From: Corbicula japonica
Lineage: Eukaryota; Mollusca; Bivalvia; Venerida; Cyrenidae
Direction of reading: 5' to 3'
DNA length: 64,000 nucleotides
Assembly (NCBI GenBank): GCA_038501625.1
Contig: JAZAYU010000034.1
Location: 6,236,467-6,300,466, forward strand
The notes below the pieces were generated by a model. That model was given only the letters and a program-made list of their open reading frames with translations, did no database searches and was not told where the DNA came from. Shown here in pieces: positions 22,691 through 33,900 of the stretch (positions are counted from its first letter, which is position 1; each line of letters starts with the position of its first letter). The translations under genes and the position numbers were made by a program.

Positions 22691-24420
22691 ATTGCTATAT
22701 TGTTACTTGCCAGTCGGCAATTGATCGATATTCCGATCCAAAGAACGATTTATTTGAACGGAACGGTGTTCACCGTAGACGTTAGAGATAATGCGGACTG
22801 GACCTTGAATCCAAAGCAGGCTCTCGTGATAGAAAACGAGAAAATCAAGTTTGTCGGGACAAACGCCGAAGCGGAGACATATAAAACACCAGAATCGGAC
22901 ATCGTTGATCTTACGGGCGCCACAGTGTTGCCGGGAATGCATGACGTGCACATGCACCCTCTGGAGGCCAGGTCGCCGGTAGGGGGCACTGTTCAACTCT
23001 CTAGTGATACCAGTCCTGATCAAATGATCCAGATTATTAAAGCTTCAGCACCAAATCAGATAATCACAAAATGGGTGCTTGGACATGGTTATTCCTTACA
23101 CAGTGTTTTGGAATTCATCGAAAAGGGTGGCCGCACACCGAGGGATATCTTGGATGAAGCTCTACCCAATACCCCTGCTATCATGATGGAACAAACTTCA
23201 CACTCGGTCTGGGTGAACTCGAAAGCACTATCCCTGGCTGGTATAGACAGAAACACACCCAACACAGAAGCCGGTATAATTATGAAAGACGCAAGAACAG
23301 GAGAGCCGAATGTATTCTACTGGAAAATGCCGGTAATGCAATACTCGATTTAGCGATGACACCAACGCCAGAACTAGAGCAACTAAACTATGAATGACTG
23401 TTGAAAAGTTTGAAGGTAATTGCGGAAAATGGAATCACTTCAGTTTGTGATGCTCGTACCTACTGGAGGAGCAACCACCATAAAGCTTGGCAAAGGGCAC
23501 TAGCAAACGGCAAACTGACGGCCCGCACGGTCCTTGGTTTGTGGGCTTATCCTCATTTAAAAGATGAAGAGCAGATTCCGACGCTTAAAGCAATGTTTAA
23601 CTACGATCCTACAAATTTGTTGAGAGTGTCGCAGATCAAAATGTATTCCGATGGTTTACTGGAGTCCACAACAGCAGCCGTACTAGAGCCGTATCTAATC
23701 AACTACCATTTCGAGGGAATAAGTGACAATAAAGGTATGAAATATTTTGACACTCCGCGTATGAAGAAATATCTTAAAGAATTACAGAGTTTCGGTGCTG
23801 GCAAAGGTTTTGATTTCAACATCCACACAATCGGAGACCGAGGTGTGCACGATTCGCTGACCGCCATCCAACGAACGTTGCCGTTCCAAGATTCTACGAG
23901 ATTTGCAAGACATCGACTTACTCATGTCGAGATGGTGAACGATCCAGATATCCCCAGATTTGCTGCTTTAGGGGTCACGGCCGATTTCCAGGTATCCGGA
24001 GATTTCACCTTGCCAGCACACAGGGCGTACAATGATAAGCTTATAGGCCCGGTTAAGGCTTATAATACCATACCGGTGAAGTCCCTGTCGACGTCCGGTG
24101 CGACCGTTACACTTAGCAGCGACTGGGATGTAAGCGACCTAAACCCGTTCACTGGTATCCAGCACGCCACACAACGCGGGCACCAGGCCGTGAGTGTGAA
24201 AGCAGCAGTGGAGATGTACACAATAAATGCGGCATATGTGATGCGACAAGAGGACAGGGTCGGCTCACTGGTGGCCGGTAAGGAGGCGGACTTCATTGTC
24301 GTGGACAAAAATATCTTCGACATTCCAACATTGCAGATCAGCCAGACCACTGTATTGCAGACTGTGGTGAAAGGCAAAGAGGTGTTCAGGAGCCCACTCT
24401 TTGTTAAACGGAGGAAGTAA
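22691..24420 (+). pseudogene. Amidohydrolase family 3 (YtcJ-like) gene with a frameshift and an in-frame TGA
   Basis: One long exon after a ttgtgcag acceptor carries a nearly full amidohydrolase-3 protein. Visible are the N-terminal beta-sandwich start (YLNGTVFTVD), the metal-binding HxH (VHMHP, His codons at 22949 and 22955), the later ligand histidines in IHTIGDRG and THVEM, the active-site Asp in SSDWD, and a closing GKEADFIVVD. The family hydrolyses C-N bonds of mostly unknown substrates. The frame is lost near 23310-23314, apparently one missing base in the GEPN-G loop, and regained only in another frame, where a TGA stands at 23395-23397. Codons on both sides look conserved. It is either a recent pseudogene or contains two sequence errors. 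The exon encoding the start was not found. Confidence 0.8.
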
Positions 24421-24423
24421 TCA

Positions 24424-24489
24424 GGACTGAAGGTTATAAAACTGAGTTTGGAAACCAGTCTCCATGCTCAGTTTTATAACCTTGGGCAC
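24424..24489. mobile_element. Minimal P2 palindrome beside the amidohydrolase stop codon
   Basis: A 66-bp deletion form of P2: GAAGGTTATAAAACTGAG and the inverse CTCAGTTTTATAACCTT, with ggaaaccagtctcca between. It begins three bases after the TAA of the amidohydrolase, so any transcript would carry a hairpin at the start of its 3' UTR. Confidence 0.75.
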
Positions 24490-27270
24490 GGACCATTTAT
24501 TCTAGCACTTCGAACAATCTACTTTCACGTGTTTCAGCGTATGTTATAAATTTTAAAGAATTACTGTGAACACATTTTCTTTAACGGCGATTATAAAATG
24601 TTCCATTTCAACACTGAGCAAAGTTTCTATGAAAATGTCATAGAACACTTTTAATGTGGTAACGTTATCATTTAATTTCACGGTGTCACATTCTCGCGCA
24701 AAAAATGCAAATATTCGCGAGGATATGAATTTGCGCAACTGTATAATTCTAGCAAGACACTGTTCACGATTTAATTGTGTAAAATTGTCCTAGCGCAAAA
24801 TATGCGAAATAGATCCCAAGAGAAAAAAATGATTTAACAGCGTTATCGAATTTCAGAACGACAACATGGGTAGTGGGTTCGATCAGCGACATATTTTTGC
24901 GAGACCTATACAACGGAAAGTGGACTTGAAGGCAAACACCATATTTTAAACTAGTGCCCTCTAAAACAGCAAGCCTTAGATAGGACTTTAAATTAAGTTT
25001 ACTTAACGTTAACTTAATGTAACTTTAAGTACGAAATTTGAGAACTTCTACTTCTATAACCTAAGGAAGTCTTCGCCTCATAGAAAAAACTCATACTAAA
25101 CAAATCTTGCAAAATTTGTGATCTCTTTGCACTATCTAATTAAATAAACTACACATTTAAACAAATATGTACCGTGAATTTTTTTCTTTTTCGCTATTTT
25201 TTTTTATTCCCAGTCTTGTCATTTTGTGTATCGAAAAAAACACATTTGTACAAAAATTTAAAAAACAACAACAACATTTGGTAAAGTTTTTGGACAAATA
25301 AGCATGATTTCACTGCGGAAATAGTCTTAAAAAGTTCATATCATAAGTGATTTTTTAAAAAAAAGCTATCGTTTTGGTAAAAAAAAAACCCTTAAATTTC
25401 AGTATAATGAAATTTCTTTAAAATTTTAAAATCTCAAACAACTGAATTGCCGATGTCGCATCATCTTTTTTTCTCAAAAATTTAAAGTATCTCCATCACT
25501 TAACCATACATAAATTTCATCTATAATCATAACTGATTAAAATAAAACAGTTCGAACTATTTTTACCGTAGTTAACTAAAAACATTAAGATTTAAAAATG
25601 ACTGCCCACTATATTAGGATATGACCAATTAAGAGTTAAAAGACATACTTTATAAAATGAGCTTTTGTCATATTTCTAAACAGTATTACATCTGAATGGT
25701 GTTAACCTTATTAGATGAATAGAATACACTGCGACGATTATCTGCAATATATTTGTCAATTAATATTTACAGTAAAACAAAAAGCGAAATATTGCAGGTT
25801 TCCCTTGAGGTCAAGATCAATGTACGGTGTAATGCAAGTTATTACCGCATTGTCCATTACTTTGAAAAATATTCTGCTAGCCTGGGAATAAATTCCTCAA
25901 GCACACTAAGTATTTTACTCTAAGTACACCTTTACTGGTTTTGGATGTGAACACGTCATGTAAGCCTTCCTCGCCACGCCTTTGGTATACGAGGCGGAAA
26001 TAGTCCAAGTTCAATCCAGAGGCGGCGGATTGTTTTAAATACTTTAGAGTAAACAAGAAACAAGAATTACTCTTTAAGAATACTCGAAGCGCAGGCGGTC
26101 TTGATTTACTTCTGATTTATAAATGAAACGATATAGACAACGAAAGTAAGTAAAATTTAACTCGGAATGAAGTATTTGAAGTTCTTTTGCTTCGTATTTG
26201 TAACAGACGAAAAACAACTATTCTTATGCGACTAAGTTTATATATCATTGTCGTCACATCTGCTTCGGTGACAATACGGCTAAGACGCCAGGGTAATATC
26301 TCTAGAATATAGATATAAGGAGTCGTAATCTCTGTCATATCAAACTCAATTTGTAAAATAGTAAGTATTTCAAAACTTTCGTAAATATAGCGTTTTCAAC
26401 TGACTGTGACATGCTGTTTAAGGAAAAAATATACAACAAAATTGGCAATGTGCGCATTAAAAAACCATCGGTCAAATCACGATGCAATAAAAACATTTAA
26501 TTATGTTCTCAAGACCAGTGTTCATCATTGTAGAGACAAAGCTAATTTTCACTTGACGGCCGTTAACGTTATCCAAACCACTGACGAAACTGCATTCAAC
26601 TGTACCAATATTTTAGTGTTAACGGCCGTTGTCGTTACCAAAATCACCACGACGTACCGAGTTTTAAAGTAAATATCTTTCTAGAGAAAGCGAATTGGAA
26701 GCTGTGGTTTCAAATAATTACAGGGAAATAATTAAACTTTATCATGGAATATTTCAAATATTTCAGATTTGGTAATAAAAAAGGATATTTGCGGCCGAAT
26801 CGTCAAATGACATATTTTGTCAAAAAATTGCACACTTTTTCTGCAATTTCTCTGTAAATAATAACCTGTGTGCGTCAAGATTTCGTCAGTAGAGTCCTTA
26901 ACAAACATGGAATCAATATGTATATTTTTGTCTGCTAAGATATTGCGGGAAAATGTAATAATCAGGCCAATACACACTTTCACCGAAAATAGTTCATGTA
27001 CACAAGCAACTGCCTTCGGCTTACCCACGGCATTCACCTTATCGGGTTGAACGGTGTGATATTGGGATGGAAAAAAAAGTTTCCTTGAACTTGACTCGAA
27101 ACTAAGACCCAGTTGATCTGCCAACTGAGAAAATGCCACCTGCAGCGCGTATCACTACATTTTTAAATTTATTTTGTATATTTGTGTTACTGTAAACCGA
27201 ATTGTTGCAAAACGGCGGACATCAGCTTGATAAGGCCGAGGCTTCTTTTAATTACATGGATCACATGCAT
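24490..27270. other. Non-coding interval; one open frame of doubtful status
   Basis: AT-rich DNA with A/T homopolymers (25170-25400) and a small palindrome at 26556-26630 (acggccgttaac / gttaacggccgt). On the - strand a 135-codon open frame covers 26732-27139; it begins at GTG after a cag and has no recognisable domain, signal peptide or clear splice sites. It could be an isolated exon, a decayed element or chance. A possible AATAAA for the amidohydrolase lies near 25143. Confidence 0.3.
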
Positions 27271-27272
27271 CT

Positions 27273-27420
27273 GGACTGAAGGTTATAAAGCTGAGATTGG
27301 AAACCAGTCTCAAATCTCAAGGATCTGATTGGCTGAAATGGCGACTGGTCGCCATTTCAGCAAATCAGATGCTTGAGATTTGAGACTGGTTTCCATGCTC
27401 AGTTTTATAACCTTGGGCAC
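27273..27420. mobile_element. P2-family palindromic MITE, near intact
   Basis: Ends 'gaaggttataaagctgag' and 'ctcagttttataaccttgg' with the full inner block 'ggcgactggtcgcc', itself a palindrome. About 148 bp with few mismatches between arms, suggesting a young copy. Confidence 0.8.
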
Positions 27421-27552
27421 TGATAAATCTGTGTGTCTAGACAATCTGACCCACTGATCTACAGTGATCGCCAATAAGTCGTTGAATTTCTGCACCAACG
27501 ATTTGTCCCAATTTTAAAGCATGGCAAACTCATTTAACAAAAATAACCTGAA

Positions 27553-27658
27553 CTAATTTCACTGACACACATCGATGGATAAACGCTGAACACACTTTAA
27601 TTTTTATGATCTAATTTCACTGACACACATCGATGGATAAACGCTGAACACACTTTAA
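27553..27658. repeat. Tandem duplication of a 58-bp unit
   Basis: 'ctaatttcactgacacac' followed by 'atcgatggataaacgctg' occurs at 27553 and again at 27611, almost without change. The flanks differ. Confidence 0.8.
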
Positions 27659-27887
27659 ATTTTTTATCGCCATTTACTTTTAAGTTGACATACTAGTACA
27701 TAAAAGAAACAGATGAACTTCCCCCAGAAAAGTAAAAGTAAAATCTAAATCTTGTGTGATCTAAGCAAAAAAACATGTAACTGGCAGATTCGGGAACACA
27801 TTAACAATTTGTCTTTGGAATGATCATTGAACATTATAAATTGGTGAAATATACGTATAATGAACGGACACATCTAGAAAACACTAT

Positions 27888-27920
27888 CCCCCCCCCCCCC
27901 CCACACACACACACACACTA
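27888..27920. repeat. Poly-C run followed by a CA microsatellite
   Basis: About fourteen C residues followed by about nine CA/AC repeats. Length is probably variable and prone to sequencing error. Confidence 0.85.
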
Positions 27921-28250
27921 ACAGCCAAGAAGTGAAGAGGAAAATTAGTATCTATAGTTTATAAATTGATTAATTTCAAAATAAACACCAAAAAGAACCA
28001 AAATCGGCAAAATTTACTTTCTTTATTATGGTGACAATTGCACAAAGTAGCCACCAGAAAGCAGTCATTGTCTAATATGCTTTTAAGTATGGTACCACTA
28101 GTTTAGATTTTTTAGGGGCCTCAGTTTACTCAAGTCTGCTAATTATACGGATACTAGTAGACATTGGATTTTTCTCTTTAACGAATTCCTACTGTTTTGT
28201 TACAAGTAATTAATTATTTGTTAAACAGAAAATCAAGTTCTGGTGAGACA

Positions 28251-28395
28251 AGGATCCAAGATCATAAAACTGAGATCGGAGACTAGTTTCCATTTGCAAG
28301 CATCTCTTTGGCTGAAATAGCGACCAGTCGCCATTTTAGCCAATCAGATGTTTGAGATTAAAAGTAGGTCTCCAGATTTAGTTTTAATATCCTGG
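28251..28395. mobile_element. P2-family palindrome, diverged
   Basis: Contains 'aagatcataaaactgag', the inner 'gcgaccagtcgcc' palindrome and 'ccaatcagatgtttgag', ending 'tttagttttaatatcctgg'. Confidence 0.65.
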
Positions 28396-28997
28396 AAAAA
28401 GGCACTAATATTTTTTCAGATAGCCAGATATAAACCTGTCTTCACTCACTGAAAACCCCAGTCTCTGAAGGCAGGTGGTCATTTGTTCACACATGAATTG
28501 TTAATAAAACAGTCAGCAGGAGAAAGAAAATATGGTCTTGACCCACATTCGGTCTTTGTTTACAGGTGGTCTTTACTGCAGGATGTCATAAAATTGAGAC
28601 AGGGGACTAGTCTTTAATCAAGTATCTAATTGGTTGAAATTAAAACAAGATTCCGAATGGACCAATAGATAGCTCAACTGTTTCAATTGGTCTATTTAAT
28701 TTCACTAGTATGATCAAAATTCATACAAGCATAAAGGGGATGTATTAGAAAATAAAACAGTACTCAATAAATTGTTTTGAATTTATTAACAGAACTCAAC
28801 TACAAAAGTCAGATGTATGTAAATATGACTAGGCACATTTTTCATTGCAAAATACGACCAGAACATTGTAAATCAAACATTAAAGTGTATATATTTTACT
28901 TTTACAGTCCTTTGTCAATGACTTGAATATTCATAGTTGAATTTTTCAGTTTACTTCACTGAACTATGCACAAGCTATTCTACAAATATTGTAACCT

Positions 28998-29118
28998 AGG
29001 TCCAAGATCATAAAACTAAATCAGGAGACCAGTCTCAAATCTCAAGTCGCCATTTCAGCCAATCAGATGCTTGAGATTTGAGACTGGTCTCCAAGCTCAT
29101 TTTTATGATCTTAGGCCC
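28998..29118. mobile_element. P2-family palindrome, internally deleted
   Basis: Ends 'tccaagatcataaaact' and 'atttttatgatcttagg'; the left inner arm is missing, joining 'aaatctcaag' straight to 'tcgccatttcagcc'. The stretch 28400-28997 contains a further, badly decayed P2 trace near 28585-28690; 29119-29558 has nothing I can name and probably holds the 3' UTR of the neighbouring - strand gene. Confidence 0.65.
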
Positions 29119-29558
29119 TGCATTTTTCATGAAAATGACCAGTTAACATATGAACATGTGGCAGTGATCAATTAGGATAATCACTACTTACAATTATGCA
29201 AACATGCAAACAATGCCAACAAACAAAAAATCTGATGACAACAAAAAATATAGCATGTAACTTCTTTCCTTAGTTATTCACATTAGAAATAAAGAAAAAA
29301 TAATCTCACTTGGTTTGTATATAGCTGAACATCAACAATGAAAATACTGGAATATCTTTAGTTAAATTGAACACATGCAAAATCACAGGAAGAGGTTTTT
29401 AATATTATCTCTTTTAACAGAGACATTTTAGTTAAATTCTTGTTCACACCTCTTCAGAGACAACTAAAGCAGTTTCATAGAATGCCAATTTTGTAGATTA
29501 TATTTCCAGGGTAATTTCACAGAAGCAGTTATTGCTTTTTTTAACACAACAGTTTCTT

Positions 29559-30869
29559 TTACCAGGGACACTTCTCGGGTAAATTTTTGTTTACGAATTG
29601 TTCACTATTGCCAGCATGGCTCCTATATGGAACACTATTAAACCGTGTGTATGCTGGAACTGTAGGTCGTGTTGCTTGTTGCTTCCCTTCAGCAAGTAAT
29701 TCACCTGCTGGATCGGATACAGAACGTTTCACACTCACATCTGGGAATGATCTATATGGAAGAACTTTACTTGTTGCAGCAGCAAACAGCCTTACACTTC
29801 CATCCTTCTGTACACTGACATCACATTTACTATCTAGGTTCACTTGATTAGAGTTGACATCCATTTTAGCTGCCTGGTAACCAGCATGGCTGTTAAAGCT
29901 GGACTGGTTCTCCTTCCATGCAGGCTGTAGACATGTTTCTGCATCATTTTTAGTTTTTTCATCAATAGCTTTATTAGGCAAACCAAATCCAGACTTTGGT
30001 ATCCCAAAACCAGTCTGTGGAACGCCAAATCCAGTCTGTGGAACGCCAAATCCAGTCTGTGGAACGCCAAAACCTGACTGTGGAACCCTAAGACCAGTCT
30101 GTGGAGCCCCAAAACCAGTCTGTGGAACCCCAAAACCAGTCTTGGAAGCTGCCCAAGGAGCTCCTGATCCACCATGCGGCCTTGTTCCAAATCCTGGAGG
30201 TGGCATGCTGGTGTCAGGGAGTTCCTTGCCTTGATTGTTGCCATTCCTGTTTCTGAAAAAGAAAACAAAGAAAATGCTTACAAAATATTGGTTGGTTGAT
30301 GTTGTTGTTTTTCTTTGACAAAAAGTGTTATTTTAAAAACAGCAAGCATCTAAGTAACTGCAAATGTTATGACATTTATTCTATATGTTGCCATTATTTG
30401 ATAATTTCTATATTAGTTGAGAATAAATGTAATCTTTTATTCCCAGGAAAGAACATTATATCCCTTTATTCCACAGGAAACCCATGAAATACACCTTTCA
30501 CCACATGGGCGACATTGTGTAATTAGATCAGCCAGCAAATATATGCCATCTTATCTGGATCTACACTGTTCACTTCAGCCTTGTATATCTTGATCACATG
30601 GCATGAATGTGCTGGCTGTTCTGGATCTTCTGTTTGCACACAGGGATATATGGCTTTGTTTGCACACAGGGATATATGGCTTATCCATATAATCTAAAAG
30701 CAAATAATGACATGCCAGCTGCTCTGGTTATACACTGTTCACCCATGCAATAAAAGGTGATATCATATACCCTATGAATTTAAAGCATTCCGATTGGTCG
30801 AGAGCTCCGTACTTGCGAGGCCGAAAAAAGTGATAACTACCCCGGGAATTAATAACTACCTTTGCTATC

Positions 30870-30909
<40 letters not shown>

Positions 30910-33900
30910 GAATGCTTTAAATTCATAGGGTATATGATATAACAAGTAAATACTAATTTTGAGGTCGATATGTAGTTTTGCTGACCTTGGTAGTGTGCAA
31001 TCGACCTCAGACTTAGTCCTCGGTCGATATCACACTAAAACTACATATCGACCTCAACATTAGTATTTATTTGTATAATATATGGAGTAAATGGTATTGG
31101 AACCACCTATCTTTCAATGCAGGCCAGTCTATTCTTCGTTTATAGGGTGCTTTGAAGAAACCATTTTTACAGACCAGTAAATACTGAAGACCCTGATATG
31201 ACTCTGATCTAGACCACTCATGACAAAGGTGGCATAAGTTTGGATGAGAGTTTAAAGGGTTAGAATGTAACAACAAACCTTCTTCTGTCATCATCCAACA
31301 CATACTTTCCGTGGAGCTGCATAACATAACTTCGTTCTAAGGCATATTTCTCAGTATCCACAAATTTCTCCACCTTAGAAACAGACAAATATAGACTTCA
31401 TATATAGATAACACCTGTATTAGCAGATATGTATTAAGCAGCCACTACAAACTTCATTTAATGTCTACACTACATAAATAAATATCACTGACTTTATTAA
31501 TATACATATTTAAAAGCTGTAATTTGACAAGTTCAATGATTCAAGAACATAAGCTAAAAGGGTTTACAAGCCCATGAGCTTGGACAATTTATTACATTTA
31601 TTGCCTAAAGTTGGAGAGGAATAAAACCTGTATAGGTTGTTTTCACCTACCATGGATAGACAAACATCAGGGCAAGCCCTTGTCAGATAAGCCCAGCATT
31701 CCGGTTCCTGTTTGCTCAACTTGTTCTTTCCTATTTCCAGCAACTCCTCAGCAGAATACTGGATTATGTTTACATCCTTCTCTGAAATTTACAATCATTA
31801 TTAACATTAATCACAGACACAGTATTATAATCCCATCACTCCCCACCCTCTTTCTTGAAATCAATGTTTCTTGTTAGAACCTAAAGGCCAAAATCTTTTT
31901 AATATTTAAATCTGTCTTTGCCTTCACCCTTCTTAACAAACCCCACAAAATGGCATTTTTTGTCAGATATAATTACTAAGTAAACCTTGAAAATTTGTAA
32001 ATGATAAGTTTTCTCTTGTACTCTGTAAAAATTGGGAAAGTAAATGATAAATACAAACAAATTCATTTGAGAAAAAAAATGTTTTATACAGCTTTTATCA
32101 GACAACTATGGACACTTCAATTTGAGTGAGCCTAGTAACCAATTCAGCCTGAATTAAAGGAAATACTAAGCCAGTGCAGTCAGGTATAAGGAAAGAACAT
32201 ATAAATGTCCAAATTCCTTTCATCAAGTACTGCTTAGATGGACAAATCTCTTTTAAAGCTTTTATTTAAACTGCATCTTTCTCCTGAAAACTTGTTAAAC
32301 AAATTAATTAATCCATGAAACACAGTCATACAACATATTGCGTCCACCTATATTAAATTTAGCATACAGGACTTAGGACAGAAGGGAGCTTCTCTTATTC
32401 TTGTGCAGGGTAACAAGGTTGTTCTCACCATGGTTTAGTTGTTGCTGTTCCATCTGGCATAGTCGGAGAGCCCGGAACATCTGTCTACGACATTTTGCAG
32501 TATACACCTTTCCTGAGCAATGTTGCTCCGCTATTTCTATATCATTCTGTGTACTATTTGGATGTAATGGTTCTCGTATCACGATTACTCCATTCTGTTT
32601 TCCGGATTTTTCAAAGACCGACTTCCTCACTCCCACAGTGGAACCTGCATTCTTACTTTGAACACTGGTTGTACCATCAGGAGGAGCTAAGTCTTCATTC
32701 AAATGCTCAAGTTCAAGCTCTATTTCATCAATGTTGTCGGGCAGGTAGTCATCAATGTTGTGGATTTCATCTGAAACTTCTTCATCTTTCTTTCCTTGAT
32801 TAATTCCTTCTTTGATATGTTTTTCAAACTTTGCACTGTCTACCTCATCAGCCATATCTTCCTGATGTTTCCATGCAAGCAGTCTCTCGGCTACAGTTTC
32901 TTTATCTTTCTTCGGTTTTTCTGATTTCACCACCTTACCATTTTCCTCATTATCATTGTCTACTCCTTTGCCAAGATTCCAATCTTTGACCTTATCAGTC
33001 AGGTCTTCCAGTAGTTCCCAGGCATACAACTGATCCCTATCAGTCAGGTCTTCAATAAGTTCCCATGCATATGACTGCTCGTTAAACCCTTCATCTCCTG
33101 TGCTCTGACTAAGACTCTTCTCAGTGCTCTTGGTACCATCACTGCTTAAATCAGAGTCATTTTTGTCTCTGTAATCTAAGCTGTTTGATAATTTTTTCAT
33201 TATTTCAACCATACTTTCACATGAATTAATATCATTTAAACAAACATTGCTATAACCAGTGTTTTTATCAGCATTATCATTGGGTACTTCCCTGTCCAAC
33301 TTTCTTGGTTGTGTAAAATCAACAACTTTGCCGGCCCTTGGTGTAGATTCCAGGTCCTGTAAATTCATATTTCTTTTGATATTGTAGGTATTAGTAGTTA
33401 GCTCGTTAGTTGGAGTTACAGACCTTACATCCAAGTAATTGTCATTTAGATCCTTGCAAAGATCTTGACGTGCTTCAACATCCAGAAGGTCGCTCTCCCA
33501 CTCTTCACTGAAAGACAATTGGGCTTTTCCTGAACTTTTAGGCGTGGAATGTTTCTTGTCAGCATTATCACTATTTACAGTAGCACTAGATTCTGTATAT
33601 TTCCTGACATTACTTTGTACAGCAACAGTGTGGTGTCTACGTCTTACATCGTCCTGGTTCACACTACCTGCACTATAAAAACTTGCAGATTTTTCAACAA
33701 TTTCATAAGGAAGTTTCTCATTGTCCCAATATTCAACACAGTCACCAACACCTGTTGAAAGAATTAACGGAGCACTATTTGACCTGTTATAACTCTGATA
33801 TGTATTGACACGTTCCCTATTCTGAGCATTAGGCCTACATGCCCTCTTTGCCCGTACAGTTTTCCTTGGTGGTATCTTCTGGTCAACTCCATCATCAGCT

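Noticed and set aside
23395..23397. In-frame TGA as a possible selenocysteine codon in the amidohydrolase
   Set aside because: A frameshift 80 bases upstream already breaks the frame, the position is not a known catalytic residue, and no SECIS-like element is evident in the 3' region.
26732..27139. 135-codon - strand open frame as a gene
   Set aside because: No domain, signal peptide, ATG start or convincing splice borders; kept only as a note within the interval entry.
30871..30909. (TCA)n tract as a coding Asp/His or Ser repeat
   Set aside because: It sits in the loop of a TIR element inside an intron and has no flanking open frame.
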